DNA from: an uncultured Collinsella sp. | GTDB taxonomy: Bacteria > Actinomycetota > Coriobacteriia > Coriobacteriales > Coriobacteriaceae | DNA: 41,471 bases | Direction: 5' to 3' | Assembly (NCBI GenBank): GCA_900764955.1 | Contig: CAAFPY010000025.1 | Coordinates: forward strand, 1 to 41,471 | Shown: positions 15,396 through 23,930 of the stretch, piece after piece | How positions within the stretch are numbered: the first letter of the stretch is position 1 | How the letters are laid out: every line of letters starts with the position of its first letter | Made by a program: the position numbers and the translations under genes | The notes under the pieces: generated by a model | What the model saw: only the letters and a program-made list of their open reading frames with translations | What the model was told of the DNA's origin: nothing | Database searches by the model: none

Positions 15396-16316
15396 TTACA
15401 GGAGACCGTTGTCCTGGAGGACCTTCCTAATAGCCTCGACGTTCTCGCCGGTCATGGCCTTCACCGGGCGCGGCATGGTCGGGCTGTCGAAGATACCCAT
15501 GAGGTTCATAGCGGTCTTGAAGGCGCCGACGCCACCGGCATAGCCCTGGACGCCCGAGGTGACATCCCAGATGTGCGAAATCTCATTGAGGCGATCCTGC
15601 TCGGCCTTGACGGTAGCCCAGTCACCAGCCTGAGCGGCCTTCCACTGACGAACGTAGCCCTCGGGCTCAACGTTGGCGAGACCCGGGACAGAGCCGTCGG
15701 CGCCACCGAGGTAAGCACCGTCGACAACAACCTCGTGGCCGGTGAGGATGCTCATCGGATGGCCGTTCTTCTCGTTCTCCTGAACGAGGTAGCGGAACGA
15801 GATGTCATCACCCGAGGAATCCTTGACGCCAGCAAGGACGCCCTCGGCGCCGAGCTTGGCAAGGAGCTTCCAGGGGAGCTTGGTGTGAACGCAGACGGGA
15901 ATGTCATAGGCAAAGATGGGCAGGTCAAGCTCCTCGTGCAGGATGCGGAAGTGCTCCTCGACCTCGGTCATGCCCTGCAGGGCATAGAACGGGCAGGTGG
16001 CGACGAGGGCATCGGCGCCCAGCTCCTGAGCGACCTTGCCGTGTTCAATCATGCGCTCGGTCTCGGTATCGATGATGCCGACCAGAACAGGCACGCGGTG
16101 GTCGACGATGCGGACGGCCTCGGCGATGATCTGGCGACGACGCTCGTCGGTGGAGAAAACGACCTCACCCGAAGAGCCCAAGAAGAACAGGCCATCGACG
16201 CCGGCATCGATCATGCGGTTGATGCTGCGCTCAAAGGAGGCAACATCGAGCTGGTGATCTTCGGTATCGGGAACAACGACGGGAGGGATAACGCCGGTGA
16301 ATTTCTGAGTTGCCAC
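15396..16316 (-). CDS. nanA: N-acetylneuraminate lyase / DHDPS-family aldolase NanA
   Basis: It probably cleaves N-acetylneuraminate to ManNAc and pyruvate in the cytoplasm. It is 306 aa from a GTG start (MATQKFTG), chosen because AAGGAG lies 6 bases upstream; the ORF extends further but without family similarity. The class I aldolase motif GSSGE is at 47-51, the catalytic Tyr136 in AYDIPVC and the Schiff-base Lys164 in AGVKDSSGD. DHDPS-family members differ in substrate, so the lyase call leans on the neighbouring kinase and epimerase genes. It lies 68 bases after the CE7 paralogue and is followed by the long 15301-15388 hairpin. Confidence 0.85.
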   Translation of the reverse strand: MATQKFTGVIPPVVVPDTEDHQLDVASFERSINRMIDAGVDGLFFLGSSGEVVFSTDERRRQIIAEAVRIVDHRVPVLVGIIDTETERMIEHGKVAQELGADALVATCPFYALQGMTEVEEHFRILHEELDLPIFAYDIPVCVHTKLPWKLLAKLGAEGVLAGVKDSSGDDISFRYLVQENEKNGHPMSILTGHEVVVDGAYLGGADGSVPGLANVEPEGYVRQWKAAQAGDWATVKAEQDRLNEISHIWDVTSGVQGYAGGVGAFKTAMNLMGIFDSPTMPRPVKAMTGENVEAIRKVLQDNGLL

Positions 16317-16384
16317 AAGAATCTCCTTAGTTGTCTGGCGGGCGGCCCTATGCCACCCACTCTTGTTGGCAGTGTCCAGGCCGT

Positions 16385-17236
16385 CTAGGCCAAAGAACAC
16401 GAGTAGAACGTTTGGTTAAAGAAGTCGACGACTTCGTTTTCGAACGCATTGATGCGCTCATGAGCGTATTTGGCATAGATGATATGCCTCCGGTCACACT
16501 CAAGACCGTTGAATACGGCAAACTGATCCTTGGGATCGCTCACGGTATCCATAAGCGATGTGCCCATGAGCACCGATCCGCGCACCCGAGACGACAGCGC
16601 CTCGAGGCCGCCAGGAAGCGGATTGGCAACCGCCGTGCAGGCGAGGCCCCGCTCGTCCAGAGCAGAAACCGCCAGCGCGACTCCGCCGCCAAGCCCCTCG
16701 CCCCATGCAAAGATGCGGTCGGGGTCCATGCCATCAAGATTGCGCGCGACCTCCGCCAACGCGCAGCCCCAACGGACGCGCCTGACAAAAGCAGGCGAGG
16801 TAATCCCCTGTCGCAGATCGCTGGGTCCAATCGCCTCATCGTCCAGCGCAAGCACGGCATATCCCATGGCCGCAAATCTCGTCATGTGATGCCAGCCGCG
16901 CACAGGCCGATCGATGTCGTGGAACATCAGGCACAGCGGCACGCGCTCAGAAACTCGGGCACGACCGACAGGCTCGATCAAACGTGCGTGGACCACATCG
17001 CCACCAAGCTCAAAGGAAACCTCGGAGTAGCGGGCATACGGATTGGCGAAATCGATCGCCGTAATACTCGGCCCGCAAACCTCAAGGTCCGAAGCGGCTA
17101 TCTCTAATTCGGAAACATCCGCAGAAGCATCACCGCGCCAATCCCGGAAATCAGCGAGCCTTGACGAGACCGTTCCGGGAATCCCCACAAGGTCGGAGAC
17201 AATCAGCTCATTGACATTGCTCTCGCACTTAGACAT
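16385..17236 (-). CDS. CE7-like esterase paralogue lacking the catalytic serine (probable pseudoenzyme)
   Basis: It is an alpha/beta-hydrolase-fold protein of 283 aa, similar in its C-terminal two thirds to the CE7 acetylesterase encoded just upstream. Aligned with that protein, the nucleophile motif GASQGGG becomes GEGLGGG, putting Gly181 where Ser should be. The RGQG-type motif (CPGQGG in the neighbour) becomes EAIGPS, and the HG of the oxyanion region becomes HD. Asp230 (LMDTVSDP) and His259 (YAHERI) of the triad remain, and the fold-specific QFAVFN stretch is kept. The reading frame is intact and its ATG overlaps the neighbour's stop by 8 bases (ATGTCTAA), so it is translated as a coupled partner. 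A role as a binding or regulatory partner is speculation; hydrolysis by the usual mechanism is unlikely. Confidence 0.75.
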   Translation of the reverse strand: MSKCESNVNELIVSDLVGIPGTVSSRLADFRDWRGDASADVSELEIAASDLEVCGPSITAIDFANPYARYSEVSFELGGDVVHARLIEPVGRARVSERVPLCLMFHDIDRPVRGWHHMTRFAAMGYAVLALDDEAIGPSDLRQGITSPAFVRRVRWGCALAEVARNLDGMDPDRIFAWGEGLGGGVALAVSALDERGLACTAVANPLPGGLEALSSRVRGSVLMGTSLMDTVSDPKDQFAVFNGLECDRRHIIYAKYAHERINAFENEVVDFFNQTFYSCSLA

Positions 17237-18206
17237 GAGCCTCCCCTCCCTTGCAGAAAAACGGAATGATCAGATCGTCAAAATCCTGAATCTCCTCGTG
17301 GCCAAAGCCTTCAAAGAACTCATGACGCTTTTCACAGGTCAGATTGTTATAGACCGCAAACTGCGTCGCTGGCGGACAGACGGTATCGGCTGTGCCGGTG
17401 CCAAACAGCACGGGGCATTTGACCATAGGGGCATAGTTCTTGGAATCGAAGTACGCCAGCTTGGCATAGGCTTCGTCGATACGAGTCGAGTCCTCGTCAA
17501 ACCAGCGAGACCAATAGCGCAGGCCCTCGTAGGCAATGTCGTCGGCATCCAAGTCCCAGACCAGGCGGAAATCCGACAGGAAGGGATAGAGGATGGCGGC
17601 GCGATTGATAAGCTCGCTGTTAAGTGCACAGGTCGCAATGCCCAAACCGCCGCCCTGCGACGCGCCGTTCACAAACACACGGGCAAGATTGATGCCCTCG
17701 AGCTCGCGAACGATGCGACACAGGATGCGAATATCTTGGTGCAAGCGGACATAGTAGAGGTTGGCCGGGTCGCCGTCGATACCGGCGACGATATGGCCCG
17801 CGACCGTTGTGCCCTCAAATCCACCAATGTCCTCGGAGGGACCTCCTTGACCGGGGCAGTCGAGGGCGATGAGTGCCATGCCCATGCCCGCAAACGACGC
17901 CTGCTCAAACCAGCTGCGGCTTGCACCCGGATATCCATGGAACTGAAGTACCAATGGCACGGGCTCGTCCGAGACGGGTTTAAGGTACTTGGCATGCAGG
18001 CGAGCGCCACACATGCCGGTATACCAGAGGTCGAAAAACTGGCAGGTCACGGCATCTGTGACCGATGACGTCTCGATCGCATAGTCAAGCCCGACCGCGT
18101 CGGCCTCGGCCATGCGATCCTTCCAAAAGAGATCGAAATCTGATGGACGGGGCATGGCGCCTCGATATTCACCAAATTGATGTTGTAGCTCCTGAGCACT
18201 TGGCAT
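17229..18206 (-). CDS. CE7-family acetylesterase (acetylxylan esterase / cephalosporin-C deacetylase-like)
   Basis: It is a cytoplasmic alpha/beta hydrolase of 325 aa with no signal peptide. The family N-terminus with DFDLFWKDRM is present. The oxyanion region is QFHGYPG (88-94), the CE7 motif CPGQGG stands in place of RGQGG, the nucleophile is Ser183 in GASQGGG, and Asp274 (GTADTVCPP) and His303 (GFGHEE) complete the triad. CE7 enzymes remove acetyl groups from sugars. Placed between a sialic acid-type transporter and nanA, the likely job is de-O-acetylation of imported sialic acid, but this is inferred; xylo-oligosaccharides are an alternative. The ATG chosen (MPSAQELQ) has only a distant AAAGG, so the start is less certain than others. 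Confidence 0.85.
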   Translation of the reverse strand: MPSAQELQHQFGEYRGAMPRPSDFDLFWKDRMAEADAVGLDYAIETSSVTDAVTCQFFDLWYTGMCGARLHAKYLKPVSDEPVPLVLQFHGYPGASRSWFEQASFAGMGMALIALDCPGQGGPSEDIGGFEGTTVAGHIVAGIDGDPANLYYVRLHQDIRILCRIVRELEGINLARVFVNGASQGGGLGIATCALNSELINRAAILYPFLSDFRLVWDLDADDIAYEGLRYWSRWFDEDSTRIDEAYAKLAYFDSKNYAPMVKCPVLFGTGTADTVCPPATQFAVYNNLTCEKRHEFFEGFGHEEIQDFDDLIIPFFCKGGEAHV

Positions 18207-18242
18207 GGCTCGTGAACCCAACCTTTCGAAATCGCAACGGAG

Positions 18243-18270
18243 GTGCGCCCGGCAAGGGAACCGGGCGCAC
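18243..18270 (-). other. Intercistronic hairpin between transporter ATPase and esterase
   Basis: A perfect 10-bp stem pairs GTGCGCCCGG (18243-18252) with CCGGGCGCAC (18261-18270), with an 8-base loop. There is no T-run on the minus strand. It separates the transport genes from the catabolic genes of the cluster. Confidence 0.65.
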
Positions 18271-18286
18271 GGGAGGGAAAGCGAGG

Positions 18287-19114
18287 CTACTCGCCGAGCT
18301 TGGGATGCAGCAGCGACGGTGCAGCGCCGAGCAGCATCTTGGTGTAGGGGTCCTGAGGGTGCTGGAAGACCTGCTTGGCCTCGCCCTGCTCGACGATCTT
18401 GCCGCCATTCATAACGATGATGTCGTCAGAGATATAGCGGACCGTCTGGATGTCATGGCTGATGAACACCATGGCCAGGCCGAGCTCCTTCTTAAGGTCG
18501 GTCAGCAGGTTCAGAATCTGCGCGCGGACCGAAACGTCCAGAGCCGAGGTGGGCTCGTCGGCGATGATGGCATCGGGGTTCAGCGACAGGGCACGGGCAA
18601 TTGCGACGCGCTGGCGCTGGCCGCCCGAAAGCTGGCCGGGAAGAACCTCGGCGGCGGAACTGGGCAGACCGGTGAGCTCCAAGAGCTCCTTGACGCGCTT
18701 CTCCTGCTCGGCCTCGGTACCCAGGTTGTGAACGCGCATGGGGTCGAGCAGCTGCTCGCGAACGACCATGCGGGGGTTGAGCGCCGTAGCCGGATTCTGG
18801 AACACGACCGAGATGACGCGGCCCATGTGACGACGGTCCTCGGCGGTACGCTTGGTAACGTCCTTGCCCTTAAAGTAGACCTTGCCGCTCGTGGGGGCCT
18901 GCAGGCCGCACATGACGTTGGCGGTGGTGGACTTACCGCAACCGGACTCGCCGACGATGCCGATCGTCTGACCGGGCATGAGCTTAATCGTTACACCCTG
19001 GACGGCGTGAACCAGGTTAGGGTGCAGAATCGAGCCGGTACGGGTCCTAAAGGTGACGTGGACGTCATCAAGGAAGATGATCGGCTCGACGCCGTTGACT
19101 GCGGTCTCGCTCAT
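18287..19114 (-). CDS. ABC transporter ATP-binding protein of the sialic acid-type importer
   Basis: It is a peptide-family ATPase of 275 aa. Walker A GESGCGKST is at about 55-63, the Q-loop VFQNP, signature LSGGQRQRV, Walker B AIIADEP and switch His in SHDIQ are all present. It is shorter than OppF-type proteins because it lacks the long C-terminal Cys-containing extension. The start ATG follows the stop of the permease-ATPase fusion with no gap (TAG-ATG). It would form the second ATPase of the importer, pairing with the ATPase half of the fusion. The substrate is inferred from the adjoining nanA, nanK and nanE genes; by family alone it could be a peptide or nickel transporter. Confidence 0.9.
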   Translation of the reverse strand: MSETAVNGVEPIIFLDDVHVTFRTRTGSILHPNLVHAVQGVTIKLMPGQTIGIVGESGCGKSTTANVMCGLQAPTSGKVYFKGKDVTKRTAEDRRHMGRVISVVFQNPATALNPRMVVREQLLDPMRVHNLGTEAEQEKRVKELLELTGLPSSAAEVLPGQLSGGQRQRVAIARALSLNPDAIIADEPTSALDVSVRAQILNLLTDLKKELGLAMVFISHDIQTVRYISDDIIVMNGGKIVEQGEAKQVFQHPQDPYTKMLLGAAPSLLHPKLGE

Positions 19115-21130
19115 CTACATCACCTCCGCGTGAGGGGTCAAACCATTTGCCTTGAGCACCTCGTCGGGGAGCTCGGAATAGAAGTGCTCGGTGCCGGGCA
19201 CGCGCTTGAAGACCGGACGGGTGTCCAGGCCAATGCGCGGATGGCTCGAGCGGGGCGCGAAGCGATCGCCCTTGGGGAAATCGCGCGGGCTCGGAACGGC
19301 GCCGGGCACCTGGTGCAGACGGCCCGAACCGCTCTCGATGGACAGAACGGAGCCCAGAAGACCGCGGGTGTACTCGTGGATCGGGTTAGTGAGCAGCTCC
19401 TTGGTGGGCGCCTGCTCGATAACCTGACCGGCGTACATAACCGTGATGTTATGGGCGACCTCGGCGACCAGCGCCAAGTCATGCGAGACGAAGATCATGG
19501 CAAAGCCGAGCTTGGCCTGAAGGTCGTTGAGCAGCTTGATGACCTGCTTCTGGACGGTAACGTCCAGAGCGGTCGTGGGCTCGTCGCAGATGACCAGCTT
19601 GGGGTCGCGGGTAAGGGCCATAGCGATCAGGACACGCTGACGCTGGCCACCGGAAAGCTCATGCGGGTAGCTCTCGAGCGTACGCTTGGGGTCGAGGCCC
19701 ACGAGCTCCAGGAGTTCCTCGGCGCTGCGGGTGCCGCCGCGCTTGGTGAGCTGCTTCATCTGGGCAGAGATGAGCATGGAGGGGTTGAGCGAGGACAGGG
19801 CGTCCTGATAGACCATAGCGATATCGGTACCGCGCAGGCCGAACCACTCCTTCTTGCTCATCTTGAGCAGGTCGCGGCCCTCCCAAAGGACCTCGCCGGA
19901 AAGGTGCTCGTCATCGTCGGTCAGGCCCATGATGGCCAGCGTGGTGATGGACTTACCGCAACCGGACTCGCCCACCAGGCCCATGGTCTGACCAGGACGG
20001 ACGTCAAAGTTGACATGGTCGACGACGTTGATATCGCCGTGATGCTCAAACTGAATGCAGAAGTCACGGACCGAGAGAATCGGTTCGACAGACTCGTCGG
20101 GCACATGGCGATCGTCACGCTTGAGCTCGACATCGCGCAGGGCGCCAAGGCGAGCGGAGAGGGACTGGGCCTGCTCCTTGTAGGCGCGAACGGGGTCGGA
20201 GACCAGCAGGTCGGCCTCGCGACGCTTGGAGGAATCGGTCGGATCCAGGGCGGCGGAGGGAGCAGCGGCCATGGCGTCGGTAATGCCCTCGGAGAGGATG
20301 TTGAGCGCCAGGCAGGTGATCATGATGGCCAGGCCCGGGAACAGCGCCTGCCACCAACGGCCGGCGAGCACGCCGCCGCGGGCGTCGGCGAGGATGTTGC
20401 CCCAGGTAGCGGTGGGCTCCTGGATACCAGCGCCGATGAAGGTCAGCGAGGCCTCGAAGATGATGGCGTCGGCGACCAGGGTAACGGTGAAGACCATGAT
20501 CGGGGCGATGCAGTTACGCAGAACATGCTTGATCAAAATCCACGGAGCCTTGGCGCCGGAAACGATGACCGCGCGGACATAGTCCTCGCCGTACTCGGAC
20601 ACGATGTTGGCGCGCACGATACGGGCAATCTGCGGAGTGTACATAAAGCCGATGGCGAAGATGATCGACGGCACGGAGTTGCCCAGGATGGAGACGAAGA
20701 CGGCCGCGAGGGCGATGCCCGGGATGGACATGATGATGTCCAGGATACGCATGATCGTCTCGGAAACGGCCTTGCGCGAAACCGCCGCAAGGGCGCCCAC
20801 GACCGAGCCGCAGACCAGAGCCATGGCAGTGGCGCCAAAGCCGATAATCAGCGAGTAACGACCACCGTAGAGCATGCGCGACAGAATGTCGCGACCCTTA
20901 TCGTCGGTACCGAAGATAAATCCGTTGCCGGGAGCCTGGCGAGCCGTAAAAATCTCGACCGGGCTATAGGGGGCAAGAAGGGGCGCCAGAATCGCAGTCA
21001 GGGCGACCAGCACCAACACGACGGCGGCAATCTTAGAAGACAGCGTCATCTTCTTCCAGCCACCGAGCTTGAGCCCCTTGGAGGCAGCCTTCTCGAGCTG
21101 CTCGGTTTGCTTCTCTCGAATCTTTACCAT
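19115..21130 (-). CDS. Fused ABC permease and ATP-binding protein of the sialic acid-type importer
   Basis: It is a single 671-aa protein joining a DppC-like permease to a DppD-like ATPase. The permease half (about 1-290) has FGTDDKGRDILSRMLYG and the EAA loop VSGAKAPWILIKHVLRN. A charged linker of about 55 residues follows. The ATPase half (about 348-671) has Walker A GESGCGKS (387-394), signature LSGGQRQRV, Walker B LVICDEP and switch His in SHDLAL. Permease-ATPase fusions of this kind occur in actinobacterial peptide-family transporters; as I recall, the Corynebacterium glutamicum sialic acid importer SiaEFGI has the same order. It is followed without gap by the second ATPase and preceded by the other permease with a 3-base gap. 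No frameshift is involved: the linker is continuous coding sequence. Confidence 0.93.
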   Translation of the reverse strand: MVKIREKQTEQLEKAASKGLKLGGWKKMTLSSKIAAVVLVLVALTAILAPLLAPYSPVEIFTARQAPGNGFIFGTDDKGRDILSRMLYGGRYSLIIGFGATAMALVCGSVVGALAAVSRKAVSETIMRILDIIMSIPGIALAAVFVSILGNSVPSIIFAIGFMYTPQIARIVRANIVSEYGEDYVRAVIVSGAKAPWILIKHVLRNCIAPIMVFTVTLVADAIIFEASLTFIGAGIQEPTATWGNILADARGGVLAGRWWQALFPGLAIMITCLALNILSEGITDAMAAAPSAALDPTDSSKRREADLLVSDPVRAYKEQAQSLSARLGALRDVELKRDDRHVPDESVEPILSVRDFCIQFEHHGDINVVDHVNFDVRPGQTMGLVGESGCGKSITTLAIMGLTDDDEHLSGEVLWEGRDLLKMSKKEWFGLRGTDIAMVYQDALSSLNPSMLISAQMKQLTKRGGTRSAEELLELVGLDPKRTLESYPHELSGGQRQRVLIAMALTRDPKLVICDEPTTALDVTVQKQVIKLLNDLQAKLGFAMIFVSHDLALVAEVAHNITVMYAGQVIEQAPTKELLTNPIHEYTRGLLGSVLSIESGSGRLHQVPGAVPSPRDFPKGDRFAPRSSHPRIGLDTRPVFKRVPGTEHFYSELPDEVLKANGLTPHAEVM

Positions 21131-21133
21131 AAT

Positions 21134-22090
21134 CTACACCGTCCTGATGCGCGGGTTGATGAGCAGGTAGAGCATGTCAACCACGATGTTGATGATGATG
21201 AAGGCAAGAGCAACGACGATAACGACGCCCTGAACCAGGTTCGCCTCGTTGCCCTGAACGCCCTGCAGAATCGCGGTGCCCATGCCGGGGAGGTTGAAGA
21301 TAACCTCGATGACGACGGCGCCGCCCATGAGGTAACCGATCTTAAGACCGAGGGTGGTGACCGGGGTGATCAGCGCATTGCGAAGAACGTTGATGCCGAC
21401 GACGACCTTCTCGGGAACGCCGGCGCCGCGAGCCATACGGACATAATCCTTATCGAGCTCCTCGACCATGGCGGTACGCACGATACGAGTCATCTGGCCC
21501 GTCAGCGGAAATGCCAAGGCGATAGCGGGCATGATCATACGTCCCAGATAGCCAGCCGGATTCGTGGTGAAGTGAGGCAGAGCACCCGATGCCGGAAGCA
21601 CCTTAAGGTAGGAAGAGAACAGCAGGATCAACAGAACGGCAAGCCAGAACGACGGGGTTGCCAAGCCGGCGATGGAAAAGACGCGGATCACTTGGTCCGG
21701 CCATTTGTCGCGATACAGTGCCGCGATGACGCCGAGTAAAAACGAAACGACCGCACCGATGGCAAGGCCGATGAAGGTCAGCTGCATCGTGACGGGCAGG
21801 GCCGTGGAGATGCGCTTGGCAACGGAGTTGCGAGCAGCACCATAGGTGCCCATGTCGCCATGGATCAAATCGCCCATATAGCGCACGTAGCGCACAGGCC
21901 AGGGGTCGTCCAGACCATACTTCTCATGGTACTCGGCAACCGCCTCGGGCGAGGCACCGTCACCCAACGCCGTGTAGGCGGGGTCGGTCTTGGAGAACGA
22001 CATAAGGAAGAACACCAGGACGGTGACGCCCAATGCCATGATCGGCAGCGCCACAAGACGCCTTCCAATCAAACGCAGCAAGTTGTTCAC
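21134..22090 (-). CDS. ABC permease (DppB-type) of the sialic acid-type importer
   Basis: It is a membrane permease of 318 aa from a GTG start (NNLLRLIGRRLVALP), chosen because GGGGAG lies 5 bases upstream. The first helix (LPIMALGVTVLVFFLMS) is followed by an extracytoplasmic region, then five core helices. The EAA loop reads RMARGAGVPEKVVVGINVLRNALITPVT, and the C-terminal NLPGMGTAILQGV is typical of the DppB group. It pairs with the permease half of the downstream fusion to form the channel. The family is certain, the substrate inferred. Confidence 0.92.
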   Translation of the reverse strand: MNNLLRLIGRRLVALPIMALGVTVLVFFLMSFSKTDPAYTALGDGASPEAVAEYHEKYGLDDPWPVRYVRYMGDLIHGDMGTYGAARNSVAKRISTALPVTMQLTFIGLAIGAVVSFLLGVIAALYRDKWPDQVIRVFSIAGLATPSFWLAVLLILLFSSYLKVLPASGALPHFTTNPAGYLGRMIMPAIALAFPLTGQMTRIVRTAMVEELDKDYVRMARGAGVPEKVVVGINVLRNALITPVTTLGLKIGYLMGGAVVIEVIFNLPGMGTAILQGVQGNEANLVQGVVIVVALAFIIINIVVDMLYLLINPRIRTV

Positions 22091-22130
22091 GTTCTCTCCC
22101 CTTTCTTTTGTCGGTAGGACCAACTGGTAT

Positions 22131-22185
22131 ATGAGTACGGATACTCATTACAAGACCCGAGCGACATCGAGGTCGCCCGGGTCTT
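22131..22185 (-). other. Two hairpins between binding protein and permease
   Basis: The main stem pairs AAGACCCGAGCGAC (22152-22165) with GTCGCCCGGGTCTT (22172-22185), 14 positions with one G-U pair on the minus transcript. A second 7-bp stem (22131-22137 with 22142-22148) lies 3' of it on that strand. No strong T-run follows on the minus strand. The position matches the hairpin after oppA, and a similar role in setting the binding protein to permease ratio is likely. Confidence 0.7.
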
Positions 22186-22247
22186 TGTTTCAACTATGAG
22201 GATACGGTCCCAACGACCGACATCCTGCATACAGACTCAAGCGAGTC

Positions 22248-23861
22248 TTACGCCTTGACGGTCGCAACGCCCCTGAAGGACATGCTCGTCGTGCCGATGC
22301 CCTTGAAGCCATCGAGGGCCTCGCCGTTGGGCGCAGTGGACGGATCGTCCCAGGAAGCGGAGACGGTCTTGACGTGGACAACGGGGTACAGAACGGCGTT
22401 GTCGGCAATGATGTCGAAGCACTCGTTCCACTTCTTCTGCTGCTCATCGCCCTCAGCGGCAAGAGCCTCGTCCATGAGACCGTGGAGCTTCTGCCACTCA
22501 GCGGACTCCTTCCACGGGCAACGGGTCTGCATCCAGACGTTGTCGCCGTACCACCAGTTGAGCAGCAGGTCGGGGTCGGCGCCGAAGCAGGAAGGATCGC
22601 CAGGGGCAAGGAGGATATCGTAGGCCTCGCCGCCGTCGATGGCAGCGTAGGTGGCCGGCGAGGTATCGGTCTGGATGGTCACATCGAAGCCGAGAGCGTC
22701 GAGGTCATTCTTGACCTGGGCGGCCATGCCCTTAATCTGCTCGTTGTCGGTGGTGCGCAGGGTGATGGCACCCGGGGTGATGCCAGACTCCTCGATGAGC
22801 TTCTTAGCCTTCTTGGCGTCGGTCTTGTACACCGTGGAAGCCTCATGATAGTTGGTGAAGCTCTTGGGCAGGTAGCAGCTGGCAGCGGTGGCAAGGCCGG
22901 CGAAGGTGTTGCTGACCATCTTCTCGGTGTCGAGCGCATACATGACAGCCTGACGGACCTTGACGTTGTTCCAAGGCTCCTTGGCGACGTTGAACATGAT
23001 GAAGCGGGTGCCGAAACCCTGAACGTTATCGATCTTGCAGCCGGCGCTCTCGAGCTGGTCGACGGCGTCAGCGGTAACGAGCTCCATAACGAGCGTGGAG
23101 CCCTCCTGCTGAGCGGTAACGCGAGCGGTGGGGTCGGTCAGGATGCTGTACTGGATCTTCTTATCCTCGGCAGCATACTCACCGTTGTACTCGGGGTTGG
23201 GAACCAGGGTGATCTCGGTATCGGAGATAGAGTCGTACATCCAGGGGCCGGAGCCGATCGGCTGCTTGGCGCGATCCTCCTCGGTCTGGGTGGCCGGGGT
23301 AACGCGGACGATGGCCAGACGATCCTTGAGCAGGGAGAAGTTGGGGACCTTGGTCTTGACCGTCACGGTGCTGGCGTCCTTGGCCTCGATGGACTCGAAG
23401 GGCTGGAAGAACGGAGCATAGGTAGCGGAAGCGGCGCAAGCGGTGTAGGAGGCAACGACATCGTCAGCGGTGACCTCGGTGCCATCGGAGAACTTGGCGC
23501 CCTTGCGGATGGTGACCTCGAAAGTGGTGTCGTCCACAGACTTGGGATCGTCGGTGGCGAGCTCTTTGAAGGTGCTGTAGTCGTGGTAATCGATGCCGTA
23601 GAGGCCCTCGACGACGTGCCAGTTAGCACCCAGGCCCACAGCGGAGCCGGTGCTGGCGGGATCGAAGCTGGACGGAGCGTAAGCGGAACCAGCGGTGATC
23701 ACGCCGCCGCCACGGTTGGCGGAATCGGTGGAACCGGAAGCGGAACCCTCGTCGCTAGAGCTGCCACCGCAGCCGGTGAGACCAAGCCCTGCGACAGCAG
23801 CGACGCTGCCGGTGAGGCCGAGGAACGAACGCCTGGACATACCCTTGTTGATGATGGCCAT
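22248..23861 (-). CDS. Solute-binding lipoprotein of the sialic acid-type ABC importer
   Basis: It is a family 5 extracellular binding protein of 537 aa. The ATG (MAIINKGMSRRSF) has AGGAG about 6 bases upstream. The N-terminus has a clear Tat motif (SRRSFLGL), a hydrophobic stretch and lipobox LTGC followed by a Ser/Gly-rich linker, so it should be exported folded and lipid-anchored. Mature-region family stretches include DDTTFEVTIRKGAKFSDG, WNNVKVRQAVMYALDTEKM and LLLNWWYGDN. Family 5 proteins bind peptides, nickel or sugars. Sialic acid is proposed because the operon continues into nanA, nanK and nanE and matches the SatABCD/SiaEFGI type of importer. It is the first gene of the cluster. Confidence 0.88.
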   Translation of the reverse strand: MAIINKGMSRRSFLGLTGSVAAVAGLGLTGCGGSSSDEGSASGSTDSANRGGGVITAGSAYAPSSFDPASTGSAVGLGANWHVVEGLYGIDYHDYSTFKELATDDPKSVDDTTFEVTIRKGAKFSDGTEVTADDVVASYTACAASATYAPFFQPFESIEAKDASTVTVKTKVPNFSLLKDRLAIVRVTPATQTEEDRAKQPIGSGPWMYDSISDTEITLVPNPEYNGEYAAEDKKIQYSILTDPTARVTAQQEGSTLVMELVTADAVDQLESAGCKIDNVQGFGTRFIMFNVAKEPWNNVKVRQAVMYALDTEKMVSNTFAGLATAASCYLPKSFTNYHEASTVYKTDAKKAKKLIEESGITPGAITLRTTDNEQIKGMAAQVKNDLDALGFDVTIQTDTSPATYAAIDGGEAYDILLAPGDPSCFGADPDLLLNWWYGDNVWMQTRCPWKESAEWQKLHGLMDEALAAEGDEQQKKWNECFDIIADNAVLYPVVHVKTVSASWDDPSTAPNGEALDGFKGIGTTSMSFRGVATVKA

Positions 23862-23930
23862 GTCTTCTCCTATCAATAGAGAATCTTACCCGGGAGCGCC
23901 TAGACGTGCCCCCGCGCAACTTGCGGACGA

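Noticed and set aside
19115..21130. The permease-ATPase fusion as a sequencing frameshift joining two genes
   Set aside because: The linker is a continuous in-frame stretch of about 55 residues without internal start or stop features, and such fusions are known in actinobacterial transporters.
18065..21739. Very long open frame on the plus strand opposite the transporter genes
   Set aside because: It lies entirely antisense to well-supported minus-strand genes with conserved motifs. Such frames are expected opposite GC-rich coding sequence, and its translation is repetitive Asp/Gly/His/Leu-rich with no family motif.
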